From contig CALECF010000072.1 of assembly GCA_937948705.1 (NCBI GenBank), positions 1 through 5,025 on the forward strand: a stretch of DNA of 5,025 nt. The letters are read 5' to 3'. Below the pieces are notes generated by a model, which was not told where the DNA came from, did not search any database, and saw only the letters and a program-made list of their open reading frames with translations. Within the stretch, counting starts at the first letter, position 1; every line of letters begins with the position of its first letter. A program made the position numbers and the translations under genes. Below are positions 4,387-5,025 of this stretch, one piece after another. This DNA is from an uncultured Anaerosolibacter sp. Lineage in GTDB: Bacteria; Bacillota_A; Clostridia; Peptostreptococcales; Thermotaleaceae.

Positions 4387-5025
4387 TTAATCTTCATTTC
4401 TTTGCAGGATTCCTGAAATCATTAATAACCTTAATAGCTGCATAATAGCCATAGCTGTTGCAGCAATATAGGTTAAAGCTGCTGCATCCAAAACCCTCTT
4501 TACAGGTTTTTCTTCCTCCGCAGTCACATAACCACCATCGGATAAGAATGTCAACGCCCTGCTGCTAGCATTATATTCTACAGGTAAGGTGATCAACTGA
4601 AAAGCAACCGCAAACATAAATACCATTACCCCTAACCCAGCTAATGCTTGGGATCCTAAAATAAGACCAATAAACAATAGTGGAAAGGCTGCCTGAGAGC
4701 CTATGTTGGCAAAAGGTACAATCATATTTCTAAGCACCAGCATTGTATATCCCTCATCATGTTGTACTGCATGCCCTACCTCATGGGCAGTAATTCCTAG
4801 AGCAGCGAGAGATGTTCCATGGTAAATCTCAGGAGATAATCTTAATATCTTTTTTCTTGGATCATAATGATCTGTCAAATGTCTATGAACCAGTTCAATC
4901 TCTACTCCGTTAATCCTTTGATCTTTCAGCAATCTTTGTGCTAATTCAGCTCCAGTTATATGAGATTTTGCAGCATAATTTGAATACTTGCTATATACAC
5001 GCTTCACTTTTCCCTGAGCGTATAG
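4387..5025 (-). CDS. YugP-like membrane zinc metallopeptidase, 5' end outside window
   Basis: The frame is open to the right edge: before the GTG at 5007 it reads LYAQGK, which continues the family pattern (LYAQxKV...KYS), so that GTG is internal and the true start lies beyond 5025. Of 212 visible codons, residues 49-57 are HLTDHYDPR, a conserved block of the family. The zinc site is HEVGH at 81-85 (His81, Glu82, His85), and the third ligand is possibly Glu150 in EYNASSRAL. Hydrophobic segments at about 98-116, 120-146 and 174-196 anchor it in the membrane. The family is about 225-230 residues, so roughly 15-20 residues including the first membrane helix are missing. It is a putative membrane-embedded Zn-dependent protease with no well-established substrate. 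No terminator is evident between its TAA and the exchanger gene downstream, so read-through is possible. Confidence 0.92.
   Translation of the reverse strand, partial: LYAQGKVKRVYSKYSNYAAKSHITGAELAQRLLKDQRINGVEIELVHRHLTDHYDPRKKILRLSPEIYHGTSLAALGITAHEVGHAVQHDEGYTMLVLRNMIVPFANIGSQAAFPLLFIGLILGSQALAGLGVMVFMFAVAFQLITLPVEYNASSRALTFLSDGGYVTAEEEKPVKRVLDAAALTYIAATAMAIMQLLRLLMISGILQRNED

Noticed and set aside
1..5025. CRISPR array, insertion sequence with terminal repeats, rRNA or riboswitch
   Set aside because: No regularly spaced direct repeats, transposase gene with flanking inverted repeats, rRNA stretch or recognisable riboswitch core was seen on either strand.

Overview
This 5 kb window is AT-rich DNA from what looks like a low-GC Gram-positive bacterium, most likely a clostridial Bacillota of the Alkaliphilus/Clostridium kind. 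The reasons are strong purine-rich ribosome binding sites (GAGGGG, AAGGGGG), AT-rich intergenic DNA, rho-independent terminators with long stems, and a YugP-type membrane zinc peptidase. The species cannot be fixed from the sequence.

Left part (1-940) is decayed DNA. It holds the 5' part of a GNAT acetyltransferase gene that lacks the middle of its fold, the C-terminal end of a tyrosine recombinase joined to an unrelated tail, and the last ~50 codons of an ABC transporter permease followed by a perfect-stem terminator. The middle (1012-2470) carries two intact leftward flavoprotein genes: a small flavodoxin-like protein and, upstream of it, an NADPH-dependent FMN reductase/iron-sulfur-flavoprotein-like oxidoreductase. 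A candidate promoter overlapping a 7-1-7 palindrome precedes the latter. The 244 bases between the two genes contain an unassigned, nonsense-interrupted reading frame.

Right part: 2486-2816 has no intact gene. At 2817-3185 lies a second, longer 3' remnant of the same permease family as in the left part, again followed by a terminator. Its truncation point sits inside an imperfect inverted repeat. Converging on that terminator is an intact leftward CaCA-family Na+/Ca2+ exchanger (3298-4254), and behind it a leftward YugP-like zinc metallopeptidase that runs off the right edge (4387-5025).

All complete genes read leftward. The two flavoproteins plausibly form one redox unit; the exchanger and the peptidase are ordinary housekeeping membrane proteins with no evident link to each other. 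I see no convincing new multi-gene system. The most interesting signals are traces of gene loss: two paralogous permease tails left beside their terminators, an inverted-repeat junction at one of them, an acetyltransferase with an in-frame internal deletion, and a recombinase tail fused to foreign sequence.
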